64,000 nucleotides of DNA from UBA1351 sp963677625. Its GTDB lineage: Bacteria > Bacillota > Clostridia > Lachnospirales > Vallitaleaceae. Positions 1-9,067 of the stretch are shown one piece after another. The notes under the pieces are model-generated. The model had not been told where the DNA came from. It saw only the letters and a program-made list of their open reading frames with translations, and searched no databases. The DNA is taken from the NCBI GenBank assembly GCA_963677625.2, contig CAXXSW010000012.1, positions 310,001-374,000 on the forward strand, written 5' to 3'. Every line of letters begins with the position of its first letter. Position 1 is the stretch's first letter. Position numbers and translations under genes: made by a program.

Positions 1-342
1 AAGAGTATTATTGATGATGCAGTCAGTGTTAGTGCTAAGATTCTTCGAACCAAAGATTTGTGCACTGTCAGTGGTGACAAGAAACTTGGTGATGACGGAT
101 TATGTCTAATTGAGTATATCGAGGCTGATGCCAATGTCATAGAAGGAGATGAGATCATTACTTCCCACCTAGGTGATATATACCCACCAGGAATACTGAT
201 TGGTACCGTTAAGTCTATTGAAACTGATTCCAATAAATTAACAAAATCTGCAGTATTAGAGCCTGTGGTTGATTTCAAACATTTGGAAGAAGTCTTGGTC
301 ATTAATTTGGATGCAGATGAACTACAGAGTGTAGGTGAATAG
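1..342 (+). CDS. mreC: Rod shape-determining protein MreC, C-terminal part (5' end outside window)
   Basis: The reading frame is open from base 1, so only about the last 113 residues are present. They carry the MreC C-terminal beta-barrel signature: a TSHLGDIYPPGILIGTV stretch followed by a PVVDFKHLEEVLVI stretch near the end. MreC is a membrane-anchored extracytoplasmic scaffold of the elongasome, linking MreB/MreD to the penicillin-binding protein. mreD follows directly and a PBP2-type transpeptidase comes next, the usual mre operon order. Identity rests on motif and context and is secure; the N-terminal anchor and coiled coil are not in the window. Confidence 0.93.
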   Translation, partial: KSIIDDAVSVSAKILRTKDLCTVSGDKKLGDDGLCLIEYIEADANVIEGDEIITSHLGDIYPPGILIGTVKSIETDSNKLTKSAVLEPVVDFKHLEEVLVINLDADELQSVGE

Positions 343-343
343 C

Positions 344-883
344 ATGATGAAAAATGCCTTAAGAGCTTTAATTATTTTGTTAGTATCTGTTCTTTCATCT
401 ACTTTGTTTCAGAGTATGGCAATCAATAATGTCAGTCCCAATATTATTATTATTACAATTGTATCTATTTCTGTTCTTCAAGGAAGAGAAGAGGGTATGA
501 TTTTTGCTGTTTTCTTTGGCTTGATTCAAGATATCCTCTTTTTTGAAGTGGTTGGCTACCATGTTATTATCTATATTATAATTGTTTATTTCACTGGATA
601 CTTATATCGAAATTTTTATGCTGAAAGTGTGGTTGTACCTCTTACAGCTATTGGAGTTAGCGATTTAGTATACAATATTATCGTTTTTTTAACTACTTAT
701 ATGTTTCGTGGTAGTCTTAACATATTTTACTATTCATATGCAGTCGTATTACCTGAATTAACCTATACGGTTGTTGTAGCGGTAGTCCTGTATCGACTTT
801 ATATCGTGTATAGTCATTTTATTAATGAATATGAAAAGGAAAAAAGGAAAGGAGATGAAGAAATATATGAAAGGCATCATTAA
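344..883 (+). CDS. mreD: Rod shape-determining protein MreD
   Basis: A 179-residue, very hydrophobic protein with about five membrane segments, the size and character of MreD. It includes a GREEGMIFAVFFGLIQD motif typical of the family, where an acidic residue sits in a membrane helix. MreD is part of the elongasome that directs lateral wall synthesis. The start chosen is the ATG one base after the mreC stop, with AGGTG six bases upstream; an in-frame GTG at 335 overlapping mreC is the alternative. The 3' end overlaps the beginning of the PBP2 frame, indicating translational coupling. Confidence 0.9.
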   Translation: MMKNALRALIILLVSVLSSTLFQSMAINNVSPNIIIITIVSISVLQGREEGMIFAVFFGLIQDILFFEVVGYHVIIYIIIVYFTGYLYRNFYAESVVVPLTAIGVSDLVYNIIVFLTTYMFRGSLNIFYYSYAVVLPELTYTVVVAVVLYRLYIVYSHFINEYEKEKRKGDEEIYERHH

Positions 884-3710
884 AATGATTTTTTCTTTCT
901 TGACAAACCGACTTTTTGTCATATTGGTCGTTCTGATACTTTTGTTTTCTATTCTCCTTGCCCGTTTGTTTAACCTTCAAATTATAAACGGCGAAAAACT
1001 TGAAGAAGAATTTGATTTGTCAGTACTTCGGGATATTGAAATTGAAGGTCAAAGAGGGTTGATTTATGACCGTAACGGAACACCTTTAGCAGTCAATCAA
1101 GTTGCATATACAGTTCAGTATGATAATAGTGTTTATGTTCCTGACAGGAATGGATTACTTCTTCATCTGATTCGAATACTTCACAGTAATGGGGATAACT
1201 TAAGCATTGATTTCCCCATATTTATCAATGAGGACGATAATTTCGAGTTTGTTGATATCAGTTATAAAGTAAACCGACTGAAGAGAGACCTTTTTGAAGA
1301 CAGGAAAACAGGTGAACTATCTGAAGAAGATGAAAATCTTAGCGAAGATGAAATCATGACCTATTTGGTTAATGATTTCTTTGTGATTGAAGAATCATTT
1401 ATATCTGATAATCAAGTAACTAAAGAAGAACTTCTTGATTTGGTTACTATTCGATATGCTCTCTGGGCAAAAGGTTATTATAAGTTTATTCCTCAGGAAA
1501 TAGCTATTAATATATCAGACGCATCTCTTGCAGAAATAAAGGAGAATAGGGAAGATCTTTTAGGGGTGTCTATTATTGAAGATCCTATAAGACACTATTT
1601 ATATCCAGAATATACGGCTCATATTCTTGGATATACAGGAACTATCAGTGATGAAGCTTTAGAAGAATATAAGGCTTATGGTTATGACCAAAATGATGTT
1701 ATCGGCAGAATAGGCATTGAGGATTCTATGGAACTTTATCTCCATTCAGTTGATGGAAGGCAGAAAGTAGAAGTTGATATTTATGGTAGAACTCAAAAAG
1801 TTATTGAAGAAGTAGATCCGATTTCCGGTAAGGATGTTTACTTGACCATAAATTATGAACTTCAGAAAGCTACACAGGACTTGCTGGTCAAACAATTAAA
1901 CAACATTGTTAGCCAAAAGCTTGTTATGCATGTTCCATCTTACGGAGAACAACGGTTACCGGAACTTAAAGATGTATATTACAACCTTGTAGATAATGAA
2001 ACCATATCTGTTCCTCTTCTTCTTGATGCTGAGCCTGAAACCTATTCTGCTCATATTGTAGATGATTTTAAAGAATATTATGCTAAGAGAACAGATGAAA
2101 TAGAAGACCATCTCAATATATCCAATGTATTGCTTAATGAAGAATTGACCAGGTATGAAGACTATATTATTGATACATTGGTTAGCGACAGAATCTTAAG
2201 TAAGGATCATAAACTTAGCAATGGTTACTTGGACTATGTGAATGATAACATTTCCTTTAAAGGTCTCCTGAACTTTTATATTAAGGAAGACTATATTGAC
2301 TTGTCCAAAAAAATCGAGGATGTTGACTCATTAAGTGATATGGAACTTTATGATTATTTAAGAGATGCTATTATCGTTGGTGACTATTTTAACCGATATG
2401 AGTTTATTCAGAATATCATATTAGAAATGCTTGATTTTGAAGAATTTAGCTATTTGGATCTTTCTATGCTGCTTGTTGAACAAGATATAGTAGCAGTTAA
2501 TGAGGAGGATTTAGATAAACTACAAGCCGGACGTACAACACCGCTTCAATTCATGAAAGAACTTATAGCGGATATTAAGTTGACACCTCAACAATTGGCC
2601 CTAGATCCTTCAACTGCTGGTGCTGTTATTGTGGATGTTGATTCCGGTGATGTATTAGCCCTTGTTTCCTATCCTAGCTATGATAATAATAAGATAGCTT
2701 CTTACGATTATTATCAAAAACTTTTGGAAGATCCTACCAAGCCTTTATATCCTACTGCTACTCAAGGTAAGACTGCTCCAGGGTCAACTTTCAAAATGAT
2801 GACTGCTGTAGCCGGACTTGAAGAAGGAGTTATTGATAAAAATGACCGTATTACATGCACAGGACATTATACTAAAGTTTCGCCTAATGTTGCTTGCTGG
2901 ATTTCAGCCTATGGAGGCGCTCACGGTTCTATTAATGTAGTGACAGGTATTGCTGTTAGTTGTAATTCCTTTTTTAATGAAGTTGGTTATAGACTTGGAA
3001 TTAATGAAGAAGGTGAGTATGATCCAAGACTTGGCGTAGAAAAACTCCAGAAATATGCAGCAATGTTTGGATTAGATTCGACAACAGGTATTGAGTTGTC
3101 AGAATCAAAGCCATCCACTCCCGGTAATACAGAAACGGGTATTGTAAATCCTGTAACAGCAGCAATGGGACAAGAGTACAATTCATATACCCCGACTCAA
3201 ATGGCTAGGTATATGGCTACTGTGGCTAATGGTGGAACCCTCTACGAATTGACTTTGATTGACAGGATATATAATGCAGATGGTAGTCTTTATAAAGAAC
3301 AAGAACCAAAAGTCACTAAGGTCAATGATTTCAAGGAAGATACCATAGAAACTGTTCATGAGGGAATGATTGAGGTTACAACTGGAGCCAGAGGTACAGC
3401 AAGAAGCTTTTATTATAACTTCCCTGTTCTGGTGGGAGGGAAGACTGGTACAGCTCAACAGGATCTTGATAGAGCATCTCATGCAGTCTTCGCATCATTT
3501 GCACCTGCTGATGATCCTGAAATAGCTATTGTAGTTGTGCTTCCCTTCTCATATACAAAACCTTTCTCCTCCGGTTATATTGTTGGAACCGTTGCCAGAG
3601 ACCTTTATGGAATCTATTATGATATCTATAAAGATGTGGATGGATATGATTACAGGCAGCAGATGAATATCGACTATTTTAATCCCTCCTTATTGGATGG
3701 TAATAATTAA
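867..3710 (+). CDS. mrdA: Penicillin-binding protein 2 (elongation-specific transpeptidase)
   Basis: Class B PBP: one N-terminal membrane segment (about residues 12-32), a PBP dimerisation domain, and a C-terminal transpeptidase domain. With the start at 867, the active-site motifs are STFK (serine near residue 640), SCN (near 698) and KTG (near 859). It cross-links peptidoglycan during elongation, outside the membrane. At about 947 residues it is longer than common PBP2 proteins; an acidic insertion of roughly 250 residues lies between the dimerisation domain and the transpeptidase domain. The start is uncertain: ATG 867 lies 12 bases after GGAG, while in-frame ATGs at 825, 831 and 855 exist. 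It overlaps mreD, so the three genes are co-translated. Confidence 0.9.
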   Translation: MKGIIKMIFSFLTNRLFVILVVLILLFSILLARLFNLQIINGEKLEEEFDLSVLRDIEIEGQRGLIYDRNGTPLAVNQVAYTVQYDNSVYVPDRNGLLLHLIRILHSNGDNLSIDFPIFINEDDNFEFVDISYKVNRLKRDLFEDRKTGELSEEDENLSEDEIMTYLVNDFFVIEESFISDNQVTKEELLDLVTIRYALWAKGYYKFIPQEIAINISDASLAEIKENREDLLGVSIIEDPIRHYLYPEYTAHILGYTGTISDEALEEYKAYGYDQNDVIGRIGIEDSMELYLHSVDGRQKVEVDIYGRTQKVIEEVDPISGKDVYLTINYELQKATQDLLVKQLNNIVSQKLVMHVPSYGEQRLPELKDVYYNLVDNETISVPLLLDAEPETYSAHIVDDFKEYYAKRTDEIEDHLNISNVLLNEELTRYEDYIIDTLVSDRILSKDHKLSNGYLDYVNDNISFKGLLNFYIKEDYIDLSKKIEDVDSLSDMELYDYLRDAIIVGDYFNRYEFIQNIILEMLDFEEFSYLDLSMLLVEQDIVAVNEEDLDKLQAGRTTPLQFMKELIADIKLTPQQLALDPSTAGAVIVDVDSGDVLALVSYPSYDNNKIASYDYYQKLLEDPTKPLYPTATQGKTAPGSTFKMMTAVAGLEEGVIDKNDRITCTGHYTKVSPNVACWISAYGGAHGSINVVTGIAVSCNSFFNEVGYRLGINEEGEYDPRLGVEKLQKYAAMFGLDSTTGIELSESKPSTPGNTETGIVNPVTAAMGQEYNSYTPTQMARYMATVANGGTLYELTLIDRIYNADGSLYKEQEPKVTKVNDFKEDTIETVHEGMIEVTTGARGTARSFYYNFPVLVGGKTGTAQQDLDRASHAVFASFAPADDPEIAIVVVLPFSYTKPFSSGYIVGTVARDLYGIYYDIYKDVDGYDYRQQMNIDYFNPSLLDGNN

Positions 3711-3775
3711 GAGAGCGTAAAGGTTTAAAGACTTTGGCATATAAGTCTTATAGATCAACTCATCCCATAAAAAAG

Positions 3776-3804
3776 TATACAAGACCCTAAGTTTTATGTA
3801 TAAT
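3776..3804 (+). promoter_or_regulatory. Possible promoter ahead of minC
   Basis: A perfect TATAAT (3799-3804) lies 17 bases downstream of TATACA (a four-of-six match to the -35 consensus), 33 bases before the minC start and within the only non-coding gap (126 bp) between PBP2 and minC. It would let minCDE be transcribed apart from the mre genes. This is consensus matching only. Confidence 0.45.
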
Positions 3805-3836
3805 ATGAAATAAGATGAGCGACAAAGAGGTATATA

Positions 3837-4664
3837 ATGAAAGACAGCATTTTGATTAAAGGCAATAGTCATGGTCTATCCGTATATGTTAATGAGGATG
3901 CCTCATTTAACGTCATTAAAAATGAATTAGAAGAAAAGTTGAAAGCTGCAAGAAATTTTTTCGGTGCCAATAAAGTCACCCTGACATTCCAAGGAAAGAA
4001 ATTGACTGTTCCAGAAACAGATGAATTGCTTGAAGCTTTCAATACATGTTCGGACTTGGAAATCTTGTATGTTTCGGATGAAAATGATTTGGCTTTTGAG
4101 ATGGAGAAGCTAATAAGTGATAAACTTCGTCAGGATATCATAGATAGTATCAGTGATGAAGTAAGCACAAGTAAACAGTCTATTATTGACCAACTCTCCG
4201 ATGAGATCGAAGTACTTAAGGAGGATAAGGAAAGGCTTAAGCAGCAGGTTGAAACCTTAACGACTAATAGGGAACGAGCTTTATCCCTACAAGCTGAAGA
4301 CAAGGTGACCTTTCACCATGCAACCTTAAGATCCGGTCAACAAATCATTGTTAACCATAGTGTAGTCATTCTGGGCGATGTAAATAACGGTGCAAGAATT
4401 GAAGCGGGAGGTAATGTTATTGTCTTGGGACGACTAAAAGGTGTCGTTCATGCTGGACTAAAAGGTAGTGACAGTGCCTACGTGGTAGCCCTAAACATGA
4501 ATCCTGTTCAATTACGAATCAATAGTGCCTATGGGCGTGCAGCTGATGATAGCAAGAGTGACCAGATAGATTCGGAACCTAAAATTGCATTTATCGACGA
4601 TGGTCTTATAGCCATTGAGAAAATAGATAATAGAGTATTGAAAGAGATTAGAGAATTAAAATAA
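3837..4664 (+). CDS. minC: Septum site-determining protein MinC
   Basis: A 275-residue MinC. The N-terminal domain (about residues 1-100) is the FtsZ-antagonising part. A glutamate/lysine-rich linker predicted to be coiled coil spans about 110-150, and the C-terminal beta-helix contains HHATLRSGQQI, a VILGDVNNGARIEAGGNV block and GRLKGVVHAG, typical of MinC. With MinD it stops Z-ring assembly at the poles. AGAGG lies six bases before the ATG. minD starts 11 bases after the stop, so the genes form one operon. Confidence 0.95.
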   Translation: MKDSILIKGNSHGLSVYVNEDASFNVIKNELEEKLKAARNFFGANKVTLTFQGKKLTVPETDELLEAFNTCSDLEILYVSDENDLAFEMEKLISDKLRQDIIDSISDEVSTSKQSIIDQLSDEIEVLKEDKERLKQQVETLTTNRERALSLQAEDKVTFHHATLRSGQQIIVNHSVVILGDVNNGARIEAGGNVIVLGRLKGVVHAGLKGSDSAYVVALNMNPVQLRINSAYGRAADDSKSDQIDSEPKIAFIDDGLIAIEKIDNRVLKEIRELK

Positions 4665-4675
4665 GGAGTGGCAAT

Positions 4676-5467
4676 ATGAGTGAAGTGATTGTAGTAACAT
4701 CTGGAAAAGGTGGTGTAGGTAAAACCACTACAAGTGCCAATATCGGCACAGGGCTTGCCATGTTAAATAAGCGAGTAGTACTTATTGATGCAGATATAGG
4801 ACTACGTAATCTTGACGTGGTTATGGGTCTTGAGAACAGAATTGTATATAACTTGATTGATGTCATTGAAGGTAATTGTAAGTTGAATCAAGGTTTAATA
4901 AAGGATAAGAAAAATCAAAATCTATATCTGCTTCCGGCTGCTCAAACTAGAGACAAGGATGCAGTATCACCGGCACAAATGATTGAACTTTGTAATAAAC
5001 TTAAAGAAGACTTCGACTATATTATTATTGATTGTCCTGCTGGTATAGAACAAGGTTTTAAAAATGCCATTGCGGCAGCTGATCGAGCAATAGTGGTTAC
5101 GACACCAGAAGTGTCTGCAATTAGGGATGCTGACCGTATTATCGGACTATTGGAAGCCAATGAGATTTCCAATATTCGATTAGTTGTCAACCGCTTAAGA
5201 CCAGACATGGTGAAACGTGGCGATATGATGTCCATTGATGATGTTGTCGAAATTCTTGCTATTGATTTAATTGGTATAATGCCGGATGATGAAAACATTG
5301 TTATTTCAACCAATACAGGCGAACCAATAGTTGCTAATATTTCCAGTCTTCCTGGTAAAGCATACACTAATATGTGCAAGCGTATTATGGGTGAACAGAT
5401 AGAATACATTGAACTTGATCAACCATCAGGCTTATTTGGAAAAATCAAAAGTCTGATGGGTATGTAA
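4676..5467 (+). CDS. minD: Septum site-determining ATPase MinD
   Basis: A 263-residue ParA/MinD-family ATPase. The deviant Walker A motif GKGGVGKTT is at residues 10-18, the switch region contains DADIGLRNLDVVMGLE, and IIIDCPAG is the Walker B region. The C-terminus GLFGKIKSLMGM forms the amphipathic membrane-targeting helix. MinD binds the membrane when ATP-loaded and recruits MinC; MinE stimulates its ATPase. An AAGGAG ribosome site precedes the ATG. The length is normal for the family. Confidence 0.97.
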   Translation: MSEVIVVTSGKGGVGKTTTSANIGTGLAMLNKRVVLIDADIGLRNLDVVMGLENRIVYNLIDVIEGNCKLNQGLIKDKKNQNLYLLPAAQTRDKDAVSPAQMIELCNKLKEDFDYIIIDCPAGIEQGFKNAIAAADRAIVVTTPEVSAIRDADRIIGLLEANEISNIRLVVNRLRPDMVKRGDMMSIDDVVEILAIDLIGIMPDDENIVISTNTGEPIVANISSLPGKAYTNMCKRIMGEQIEYIELDQPSGLFGKIKSLMGM

Positions 5468-5483
5468 AAGAGGAGGTGTATGT

Positions 5484-5747
5484 ATGTTCTTCAGAAAGAA
5501 GCCTAATTCAAAGTCTGTTGCTAAAGACCGGCTTAAATTGGTCCTTATACATGACCGAGCTAATTGTAATACAGAAGTTCTTGAGATGATGAGGATGGAT
5601 ATTTTAAAGACAATCAGCAAGTATATGGACTTTGATGAAAGCGAGCTGGAACTGGATATTGGATCAACTCGTTCCGATTCTGGTAATGTTGTTCCTGCCT
5701 TAACAGCCAATATACCAATTCGTAACATTAAGAAACCGAGAGGTTAA
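5484..5747 (+). CDS. minE: Cell division topological specificity factor MinE
   Basis: An 87-residue MinE: an N-terminal FFRKK segment resembling the membrane-binding/anti-MinCD region, followed by the KDRLKLVLIHDRAN motif diagnostic of MinE. It releases MinD from the membrane and gives the Min system its dynamics. Having MinE rather than relying on DivIVA alone is usual in many Clostridia; this window also carries a divIVA gene at 12.9 kb, so both topological systems may operate. AGGAGG precedes the ATG; 16 bases separate it from minD. Confidence 0.95.
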   Translation: MFFRKKPNSKSVAKDRLKLVLIHDRANCNTEVLEMMRMDILKTISKYMDFDESELELDIGSTRSDSGNVVPALTANIPIRNIKKPRG

Positions 5748-5748
5748 T

Positions 5749-6876
5749 ATGTTTCGGCATTATAATTTCCGAAAATTTGATTATATTAGTCCCCTTATCG
5801 TTACATGTCTATTTATTTTTTCTTATTATGTTATCGGTAGTGCTTCTAGAGCAAATCTGGAAGAGGGGACGTCCTCATTTGCAACAAAACAACTATATGG
5901 ATTTGTCCTTGGTTTTATTTTGATGTTGATTGTATCTATGATTGATTATCACATTATTGGTAAGTTAGTTCCATTGGTTTATCTTGCCAATATTGGATTA
6001 CTTTTAGCCGTTTTTTTTGTTGGTATAAGAATTAATGAGGCAACAAGATGGATACCTATTATAGCTGGATATACTATTCAACCCTCTGAATTTGCCAAGT
6101 TTTTTATGGTTGTTGTTCTTGCCAAGTACTTTGATAAGTTCGAAAAACGCATCAATAATATTTTTGTTTTACTTTTTTCAGTTATACTTATGGTAATACC
6201 AGTTATTTTGATTGCAAAACAACCAGACCTTTCTACTTCTTTGGTCTTGGTGTTTCTGTTGGCTATAATGATCTTTGGTGGTGGTATTTCCTATAAATAT
6301 ATAATTGCCCTTGCTTTGATAGCCATACCTATGGCTACGATTTTGATAGCTTATATACAAACTGACGATCAGATTTTGCTTCAAAATTATCAAAAAGAAA
6401 GAATTTTGGCTATGATCGATCCAGATGAGTATGAACAGTCAACAGCCTTTCAAACTCAAAAATCTGTTCAGGCTATTGGTTCCGGCCAATTAGAGGGGAA
6501 AGGGTTATATCAAGGTAAGTTAAATCAATATAATTATCTATCAGAATCAGAGACAGACTTTATTTTTGCAATTATTGGTGAAGAGTTTGGATTTATAGGT
6601 TGTTCTGGTGTCTTATTTTTGTTATTATTATTGTTGATAAGAGTTTTATATATTGCAAAGGACAGCCAGGATTTAATGGGACGGTTATTAGTCGTCGGAT
6701 TTGTAGGCATTATTGCTTTCCATACCTTTATTAATGTCGGAGTAGCTACTGCCATCGTACCCAATACAGGACTTCCTTTGCCCTTTGTCAGTTCAGGTCT
6801 TAGCGCGTTATGGACTAATATGTTAATGCTTGGAATGATACTTAATGTTAGCATGCAACGAAAAACTTCAATATAA
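5749..6876 (+). CDS. rodA: SEDS-family glycosyltransferase (RodA/FtsW/SpoVE type)
   Basis: A 375-residue protein with about ten membrane segments and SEDS signatures: ATRWIPIIAGYTIQPSEFAKF in the first half and a GVATAIVPNTGLPLPFVSSGLSALWTN block near the end. SEDS proteins polymerise lipid II into glycan strands with a class B PBP. The PBP2 and Min genes immediately upstream favour the elongation-type RodA over FtsW or SpoVE, but these subtypes cannot be separated with certainty from motifs. It starts one base after the minE stop, so it is tightly coupled. Confidence 0.88.
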   Translation: MFRHYNFRKFDYISPLIVTCLFIFSYYVIGSASRANLEEGTSSFATKQLYGFVLGFILMLIVSMIDYHIIGKLVPLVYLANIGLLLAVFFVGIRINEATRWIPIIAGYTIQPSEFAKFFMVVVLAKYFDKFEKRINNIFVLLFSVILMVIPVILIAKQPDLSTSLVLVFLLAIMIFGGGISYKYIIALALIAIPMATILIAYIQTDDQILLQNYQKERILAMIDPDEYEQSTAFQTQKSVQAIGSGQLEGKGLYQGKLNQYNYLSESETDFIFAIIGEEFGFIGCSGVLFLLLLLLIRVLYIAKDSQDLMGRLLVVGFVGIIAFHTFINVGVATAIVPNTGLPLPFVSSGLSALWTNMLMLGMILNVSMQRKTSI

Positions 6877-6887
6877 GGGGGTAACTC

Positions 6888-7283
6888 ATGAACATCGGAT
6901 TAGTAGCGCATGATACAAAAAAGAAATTAATGCAGAATTTCTGTATTGCATACCGTAATATTCTTAACAAACATGACTTATATGCCACAGGAACAACAGG
7001 ACGCTTGATTGAAGAAGTAACCAATCTAAGTATTCATAAATATCTTGCTGGTCATCTTGGTGGTGTACAACAATTAGGTTCACAGATTGCCCATAACCAA
7101 GTAGATGTTATGATTTTCTTAAGAGATCCGGTTTCTAATCATAATCATGAAAATGATATGAGTTCTATTGTAAGGTTATGTGATATTCACAATATTCCAG
7201 TTGCGACCAATTTAGCTACAGCAGAACTTTTGATTAAAGCATTAGAACGTGGTGACTTAGAGTGGAGAGATATTCTTCGTTAA
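6888..7283 (+). CDS. mgsA: Methylglyoxal synthase family protein, catalytic Asp replaced
   Basis: A 131-residue homologue of methylglyoxal synthase, which turns dihydroxyacetone phosphate into methylglyoxal and phosphate. Conserved parts are VAHDTKKK near the N-terminus, YATGTTGRLIE, and IPVATNLATAELLI near the C-terminus. The GGDQQ motif that holds the catalytic base of the E. coli enzyme (Asp71) reads GGVQQ here, while the later histidine block (NHENDM, matching PHDPD) keeps its His and last Asp. It may therefore be inactive, use another base, or have taken another role. It closes the mre-min operon, a common position in Clostridia. AAGGGGG precedes the ATG. Confidence 0.85.
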   Translation: MNIGLVAHDTKKKLMQNFCIAYRNILNKHDLYATGTTGRLIEEVTNLSIHKYLAGHLGGVQQLGSQIAHNQVDVMIFLRDPVSNHNHENDMSSIVRLCDIHNIPVATNLATAELLIKALERGDLEWRDILR

Positions 7284-7338
7284 TAATTTAGAAGTCACAT
7301 TCAATAATCATCCACGTATAGAACAATTTCCTGTAAGA

Positions 7339-7380
7339 GAACAACAAAGAGGCTTAGCCTCGTTCCCTTTCTTATAGAAC
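7339..7380 (-). repeat. Dispersed terminator-linked repeat, copy 1
   Basis: On the minus strand a terminator stem and T tract are followed by TTCTATAAGAAAGGGAACG and the small hairpin GAGGCTAAGCCTC, then TTTGTTGTTCT. The same arrangement, in the opposite orientation, lies at 18391-18430 behind the cold-shock gene. The two copies differ at about three positions plus a 3-base indel. Confidence 0.6.
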
Positions 7381-7410
7381 AAAAAAAGCTGATACCAAGT
7401 GGTATCAGCT
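7380..7410 (-). terminator. Rho-independent terminator of the minus-strand NTPase gene
   Basis: A perfect 10-bp stem, AGCTGATACC with loop AAGT and GGTATCAGCT, followed on the minus strand by a run of seven T. It sits 31 bases after the stop of the minus-strand gene and separates it from the convergent mre-min operon. Confidence 0.8.
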
Positions 7411-7441
7411 CAAAATTTATTACTAGGAAATATTGCCAGAG

Positions 7442-7858
7442 TTAAACAGCTGCGAACTCTTCGAGGAAAGAAGGTAATTGATTGTCTTGACAATTAAGAC
7501 TTGCTACCAGATGTACGTTAAATTTATCTGTAATAGCCTTTAGTTTGTCTATTAATTCATCAGAATTACTTATTTGTTCTAAATGAGCCATTTTTAGAAG
7601 ACCATCAACGAATATATAGGTAATATCATTGTCTTCTGAGAGGACACCACACATAAATCCGTAAAATTCATGATAGTCATCAATAGGGAATTCGGATATA
7701 TTAATATAACGAATTTCGTGTCTTAAATCATACATATGACTATTATCACCATCAATATAAATTATGTTGCCTTTTGCTTCTTTAAGAACTTCATTAGCTC
7801 TTGCAATTAAACGCTTTGTTTTTCCTTCACCTGTATCACCTGTGATTACTTTTATCAT
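7442..7858 (-). CDS. Small P-loop NTPase of unknown role
   Basis: A 138-residue protein with Walker A GDTGEGKT at about residues 6-13 and two beta-strand-plus-aspartate segments (IIYIDGD, ITYIFVDGLLKM), the second a likely Walker B. It has no further recognisable domain and no membrane segment. The start at CAT 7856-7858 is chosen because AAGGAGGAG lies six bases upstream on the minus strand; a longer frame from 7891 lacks a ribosome site. It is the only minus-strand gene among the core genes and has its own terminator. Function unknown. Confidence 0.75.
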   Translation of the reverse strand: MIKVITGDTGEGKTKRLIARANEVLKEAKGNIIYIDGDNSHMYDLRHEIRYINISEFPIDDYHEFYGFMCGVLSEDNDITYIFVDGLLKMAHLEQISNSDELIDKLKAITDKFNVHLVASLNCQDNQLPSFLEEFAAV

Positions 7859-8100
7859 GGCAATCTCCTCCTTAATTGTATTGACTAACAATGTTGGTAT
7901 AATATAGTATTCTAGCTGTAAAATATATTTCCTTTATTTTTTTTGCTTTTTTTTGTACTTATTGCATAAGTTTTTTCTGCTTTCAATTAAAGCTTGATAT
8001 ATTTTGCCTATAAATAATCTTACATTTATATTAAAGCTTATGATAGCTATTTCATTGATTTATAAGATATGTTATGATAGGCAAAGAAAGAAGTGAAAAA

Positions 8101-9024
8101 ATGAATAACTATTATACATATAAGGAATATCTGATAAAAAAGTATGGAGAAAAAACTTATAAACTACCTATAGCTATTCCTGTCACCTGTCCAAATAGAG
8201 ATGGAAGTCTTGGTTACAAGGGATGTTACTTTTGCAGTGAAAAAGGAACGGGTTTTGAGAATATAGGTGACCATATCCCAATTAAAAATCAAATAAATAG
8301 TGCTAAAGAAAAAGTTGTTAAAAGATACAAAGCTAAGAAGTTTATTGGTTATTTTCAAAATTATACAAACACATATCTTCCTAAGTCTCAGCTTATTAAC
8401 TATCTTGAAGAAGCTGCGTCCTGTGATTTGGTAGGTTTGGATATAGCAACCAGACCAGATTGTCTTTCTCAAGACTATTTATTGACTATAAAAGAATTTG
8501 CTGACAAGAGTAAACTGGATATTACATTTGAAATAGGACTCCAGATTGCTAATGATAAGATTTTATCTGATGTCAATCGCGGTCATACGGTTTCTGACTT
8601 TATTGAAAGTGTAAATAGAATAAAGGGTTTAGGTTTTTCTGTTTGTACACATTTGATTCTAAATTTACCTGGAAGTAGGATGGAAGATGTTATTCATACT
8701 GCAAGATTAATGAATGAACTTGGTATAGATATAGTTAAACTACACTCCTTATATATTGCTCGTGATAGTGAATTTGGTCGCATGTACCGTGATGGTTTGC
8801 TTGAATTAGGTAAGGAGGATGAATATATTGATAGAGTAGTAACTTTTATTGGTCATATAAATCCTACTATTGCTGTTTCAAGAATTGTTTCAAGAATACC
8901 TGAAGGTGATAGTTCCTTTTCAAACTGGAATTCATCTTGGTGGAAGATATATAATCGTATCAATGAATCACTTAAGCATTTAGATATTCAGCAAGGGAGC
9001 TTGCTCAATGAGCCTAGTGTGTAA
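8101..9024 (+). CDS. Radical SAM protein of the YhcC/YtqA (TIGR01212-like) family
   Basis: A 307-residue radical SAM enzyme. The cluster-binding cysteines are in CPNRDGSLGYKGCYFC near residue 29, a wide C-x11-C-x2-C spacing typical of the Elp3-like YhcC family. Further family stretches are YFQNYTNTY, DIATRPDCL and TFEIGLQ. Members are widespread in Bacillota and their substrate is not settled; an iron-sulfur, SAM-cleaving cytoplasmic enzyme is expected. ATG 8101 was chosen over 8074 because the protein usually begins just before the YYTYKEY block; the ribosome site (GAAGTG) is weak. Confidence 0.88.
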   Translation: MNNYYTYKEYLIKKYGEKTYKLPIAIPVTCPNRDGSLGYKGCYFCSEKGTGFENIGDHIPIKNQINSAKEKVVKRYKAKKFIGYFQNYTNTYLPKSQLINYLEEAASCDLVGLDIATRPDCLSQDYLLTIKEFADKSKLDITFEIGLQIANDKILSDVNRGHTVSDFIESVNRIKGLGFSVCTHLILNLPGSRMEDVIHTARLMNELGIDIVKLHSLYIARDSEFGRMYRDGLLELGKEDEYIDRVVTFIGHINPTIAVSRIVSRIPEGDSSFSNWNSSWWKIYNRINESLKHLDIQQGSLLNEPSV

Positions 9025-9067
9025 TAGTTGTTGATTAAGATTGGAATACAAATTAAGGAAGATTAAG

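Noticed and set aside
1265..2600. Acidic insertion in PBP2 as a separate domain of foreign origin
   Set aside because: Base composition and codon use match the rest of the gene, and long inter-domain insertions occur in clostridial PBP2 proteins.
4017..4664. Alternative view of MinC and MinE presence as conflicting with DivIVA
   Set aside because: Clostridia often have MinCDE and DivIVA together, so this is not an anomaly.
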